From Hyella patelloides LEGE 07179 (GTDB lineage: Bacteria; Cyanobacteriota; Cyanobacteriia; Cyanobacteriales; Xenococcaceae), in assembly GCF_900659865.1 (NCBI RefSeq), contig NZ_LR213775.1:3747-60222 (forward strand): a stretch of DNA of 56,476 nucleotides, given 5' to 3'. The position numbers and the translations under genes are program-made. Within the stretch, counting starts at the first letter, position 1, and the number at the start of each line of letters is the position of its first letter. The notes beneath the pieces were generated by a model that was not told where the DNA came from, did not search any database, and saw only the letters and a program-made list of their open reading frames with translations. Positions 55,720 through 56,476 of the stretch are shown here, piece by piece.

Positions 55720-55898
55720 AATGCTGCTCAACTTATTTTAATGATTTTTTATTCAACATTTACAGTATACATATATTAATTGAAAAATTCAAACCTGATT
55801 CAGTCATCACCTTATCAGTCACCAAATGAGTCGCATTTTTTCGTAATCAGCATCGTAAATAAACTCAGAACGTCTAAATTTAGTAGGAAGATTGAGCA

Positions 55899-56476
55899 AT
55901 GTGGGGTTTGAGGTTTAAGCAATATTTGTTAGGAGTTAGCTCTTTTGCGATCGCAATGACCATCGCTATTGCTCCCATTGAATCCGTAAACGCAGCCGAG
56001 AAAATTAAATTTAACCATGGAATTGTAGGTCAATCAATCTCTTTGGAGGAGTTAGAAGTTTTTGCTCAGACTGGAGAAATATCTCCTTCTTTAGACTTTC
56101 TGTTCAAGTTTACAGGTCATAAGCCAGAAGTTATTCGCCTATTGCTAATACAAGAAATTCCTATGGATGCGGTAACCGCTTCTAGTTTACTCAATAGTTC
56201 TATAGGGGGATACATTTTAGATCGAGCGAGTAATATTGTTAATTCAGGAGCTTCTCAAGGAAATAGAGAAGCTTTGAGGGGTGCTTTGATTGGATCGGCA
56301 AGTGGCGATAACAAAATCTCGTTACTAGAAGTGTGGCGTAATTATCCCACTAAAGAAGTTGTTGTTGATGGACAATCTTGGAGAGCAATGAATCAAGGAT
56401 TTAGCAGTACTTTGCAGCAAGTAGGAAAAACTGCTGGACTATCAGTCGCATTACTCCGTAATTTTTTGAGTCGTTA
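55899..56476 (+). CDS. DUF1400 exported protein, N-terminal part (reaches right edge)
   Basis: An ATG at 55899, with AGGAAG 9 bases upstream, opens a frame of 192 codons to the end of the window. A signal peptide (FKQYLLGVSSFAIAMTIAIA, cleavage near VNAA) is followed by EKIKFNHGIVGQSISLEELE, VFAQTGEISPSLDFLFKF, MDAVTASSLLNSS and LEVWRNYPTKEVVVDG, which fit the DUF1400 domain. In cyanobacteria this domain often precedes an alpha/beta hydrolase; here the frame reaches FLSR at the edge and the next codon begins TA, so it may stop there or continue. Confidence 0.75.
   Translation, partial: MWGLRFKQYLLGVSSFAIAMTIAIAPIESVNAAEKIKFNHGIVGQSISLEELEVFAQTGEISPSLDFLFKFTGHKPEVIRLLLIQEIPMDAVTASSLLNSSIGGYILDRASNIVNSGASQGNREALRGALIGSASGDNKISLLEVWRNYPTKEVVVDGQSWRAMNQGFSSTLQQVGKTAGLSVALLRNFLSR

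Overview
The window is chromosomal DNA of a cyanobacterium. The evidence is cyanobacteria-restricted families (cyAbrB regulator, CGLD27, DUF4327, PcxA/CemA, DUF2808, iron-uptake porin, NADPH thioredoxin reductase C), the frequent HIP1 octamer GCGATCGC both inside and between genes, and an AT-rich base composition. The mixture suggests a unicellular or pleurocapsalean lineage, but that is inference; nothing here fixes the genus. There are no rRNA genes, CRISPR arrays, intact transposases or prophage genes.

Layout. 1-3.8 kb: a cut UPF0182 membrane protein, a FeoC-like protein, a CPBP protease, a cyAbrB regulator and an RluD-family pseudouridine synthase that appears to start at ATT. 4-5.1 kb: a gene-poor stretch with a MITE-like element, then initiator tRNA-Met. 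5.2-9.5 kb: rsfS, CGLD27 and asparaginase II in tight array, with yqeK and a glycosyltransferase upstream. 9.8-17.5 kb: a lipoprotein with its unknown neighbour, an RsbW-like kinase, malQ, a SpoIID protein, a RelE/HigA-type toxin-antitoxin pair and a HAF-repeat protein. 17.6-25.4 kb: uvrA carrying a palindromic repeat within its reading frame, two paralogous sensor kinases with no response regulator, and a carotenoid oxygenase. 25.5-29.9 kb: an iron-linked group (ferritin-like protein, PKHD hydroxylase, histidine-phosphatase-like protein with a Gly-Gly-Glu tract, iron-uptake porin, and what looks like a truncated EfeO/EfeM N-terminus). 30.4-35.7 kb: DUF4327, a NagZ-like glycosidase with another in-frame repeat, and the arsM-arsS arsenosugar pair. 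35.8-49.5 kb: housekeeping genes (rpe, mnmE, NTRC, recN, argF, aroQ, pcxA, panD) plus a large secreted DUF1194/fibro-slime/calcium-repeat protein. 49.6-56.5 kb: a TPR protein, the rpmH-rnpA-PH-yidC-jag-DUF177 array, a DUF2808 protein and a cut DUF1400 protein.

The most notable non-coding signal is at about 51.60-51.84 kb. It is a GC-richer stretch between jag and the DUF177 gene that folds into at least six helices, with G-U pairs favouring the plus strand. It reads as a structured RNA or a mobile-element remnant inserted in an otherwise conserved gene array. The 13 bases at 51647-51659 recur at 246-258. Three dispersed repeat families also occur, and members of them lie inside the uvrA, glycosidase and TPR reading frames, where they add short peptide insertions.
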